Assembly: GCF_010119935.1 (NCBI RefSeq)
Contig: NZ_CP048209.1
Location: 2,731,001-2,795,000, forward strand
Origin: Paenibacillus lycopersici
GTDB lineage: Bacteria; Bacillota; Bacilli; Paenibacillales; Paenibacillaceae
Reading direction: 5' to 3'
Length of the DNA stretch: 64,000 nt
The notes under the pieces were generated by a model. The model had not been told where the DNA came from. It worked only from the letters and a program-made list of their open reading frames with translations, and did not search any database. This document shows positions 63,113-64,000 of the stretch, one piece after another. The stretch's first letter is position 1. Each line of letters begins with the position of its first letter. The translations under genes and the position numbers were made by a program.

Positions 63113-64000
63113 ATGGCAGCAGCAGCGACAAAGAAGAAGCGAACGGCGAGCTGGTATATGACGCGCATTGAAGCCGCGGAGAATTACCGCGACCGCACGT
63201 ACCGCGACAAGTGGACGCGATACTACAAGATTTACCGCAACATGGTCGACCAGTTGCGGGACGAAAAGGGTAAGCCGATCACGGACCGATCGAACATCAG
63301 CATTCCGATGGCCTTTACGATGCTGGAGACGATCCTTCCGCGCCTTGTCGAGACACTGTTTGCGGCGCGGCCGTACATCCGCATGCGCGGCGTGCCGACC
63401 AGTGTCATGGACTTTCGGCTGAACAAGATGGTCAAGCCGTGGGAGATCGCGGCCAAGAAGATGGAGACGCTCATCGACTATCAGATGAACGTGCCTATGG
63501 ACATTCGCGACTTGTTCACGGACGGCTTGAAAATCTGCGGCCTGTACGGCACGACCGTCGCGTATACGGGATGGAAGTACACGGAGCGGACGCGCATCCG
63601 CCGGGAACAGCAGCCAGTCATGAGTGACGAGATGGACCCGGAGACGGGGGCGCCGGTTCCGCTCATGGACGACGACGGCATGACGCCGGTCACGGACTGG
63701 GTGCAGATCGAGGAGACGGTGCCGGAATATGACGATCCAGAGGTCAAGTTCTTGGACTTGGGCCTGTTTTTTGTGGACCCGAACGCTTCGGACATTGATG
63801 ACGCGCGATTCGCCGGCCACGTCTGCTACCTGTCAAAGGCAGACATCGACGGCATGACCGAGAACGACGACGATATGAAGGTGGACTGGAAGAAGGTCCC
63901 GAAGCTGAGCGCGTCGAACGAGGCACGCAATTACCGCATGACCGCTATCGGCATGCCGAGCGTGGATGACGCGAACATAGATCAGAGCGCGGACGACGAC
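63113..64000 (+). CDS. Portal protein (3' end beyond window)
   Basis: At least 296 residues from ATG 63113 after AAGGAGGG, open to the window edge. It begins with a basic part, then WYMTRIEAAENYRDR, NISIPMAFTMLETILPR and FAARPYIRMRG, DGLKICGLYGTTVAYTGW, FVDPNASDIDDAR, which fit large portal proteins. Placed directly after terL. It is the dodecameric DNA channel of the capsid. Confidence 0.85.
   Translation, partial: MAAAATKKKRTASWYMTRIEAAENYRDRTYRDKWTRYYKIYRNMVDQLRDEKGKPITDRSNISIPMAFTMLETILPRLVETLFAARPYIRMRGVPTSVMDFRLNKMVKPWEIAAKKMETLIDYQMNVPMDIRDLFTDGLKICGLYGTTVAYTGWKYTERTRIRREQQPVMSDEMDPETGAPVPLMDDDGMTPVTDWVQIEETVPEYDDPEVKFLDLGLFFVDPNASDIDDARFAGHVCYLSKADIDGMTENDDDMKVDWKKVPKLSASNEARNYRMTAIGMPSVDDANIDQSADDD

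Larger units (their letters stand above)
42985..64000. mobile_element. Prophage (left part; right end outside window)
   Basis: From the comM junction to the window edge runs a complete early region: serine integrase, immunity genes, recombination and replication genes, late regulator, terminase and portal. Modules are in the usual siphovirus-like order. Structural, lysis genes and the second attachment site lie outside. Gene spacing is tight and there is no sign of decay, so it may be inducible. Confidence 0.92.

Overview
The window looks like a chromosome segment from a GC-rich, spore-forming Bacillota bacterium of the Paenibacillus/Cohnella type, with a prophage in its right third. Pointers to this are the B. 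subtilis-like order rsmD-coaD-ylbJ...ylbM-yceD-rpmF, fapR-plsX-fabH-fabD-fabG-acpP-fabF-rnc-smc-ftsY-ylxM-ffh-rpsP-khpA-rimM-trmD-rplS-lepB-rbgA-rnhB-ylqG-ylqH-yraN-comM, a YlbJ sporulation protein, FapR lipid control, strong AGGAGG ribosome binding sites and frequent TTG/GTG starts. No species is assigned.

Left part (1-15.4 kb): a MarR regulator with an MMPL exporter; a short AT-rich island with a hexapeptide acyltransferase and an alpha/beta-hydrolase-like protein; a D-2-hydroxyacid dehydrogenase joined to a cidA-cidB (holin/antiholin-like) pair; a membrane-anchored parvulin foldase; and a complete oligopeptide ABC transporter oppABCDF. Then come rsmD and coaD.

Core part (15.4-42.5 kb): RNA modification, ribosome, fatty acid synthesis, chromosome and protein-export genes. 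Fatty acid synthesis sits under a recognisable FapR operator. Two intergenic regions (about 16.75-17.35 kb and 23.69-24.10 kb) hold inverted copies of one complex repeat full of GTCCC(N4)GGGAC hairpins; one copy carries a 78-bp tandem expansion. Behind rnhB sits a FliK-like/FlhB-C-like pair without other flagellar genes.

Right part (about 42.99 kb to the end): a prophage inserted in comM (the MCM-like competence helicase). Only the 3' part of comM is in the window; the 5' part should lie beyond the far prophage end. The lysogeny side, read leftwards, carries a CI-like repressor, three small membrane or secreted proteins, an ImmA/IrrE protease, a hypothetical protein and a large serine recombinase whose reading frame runs across the attachment junction into comM. 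Rightwards lie a Cro-like protein, small early genes, a YqaJ exonuclease/RecT annealing pair, a DnaQ-like exonuclease, a replication initiator containing four phased iterons and an AT-rich stretch (a likely phage origin), a DnaC-like loader, a RuvC-like resolvase, many small early or middle genes, a sigma-like late regulator, a probable small terminase, the large terminase and the start of the portal gene, cut by the window edge.
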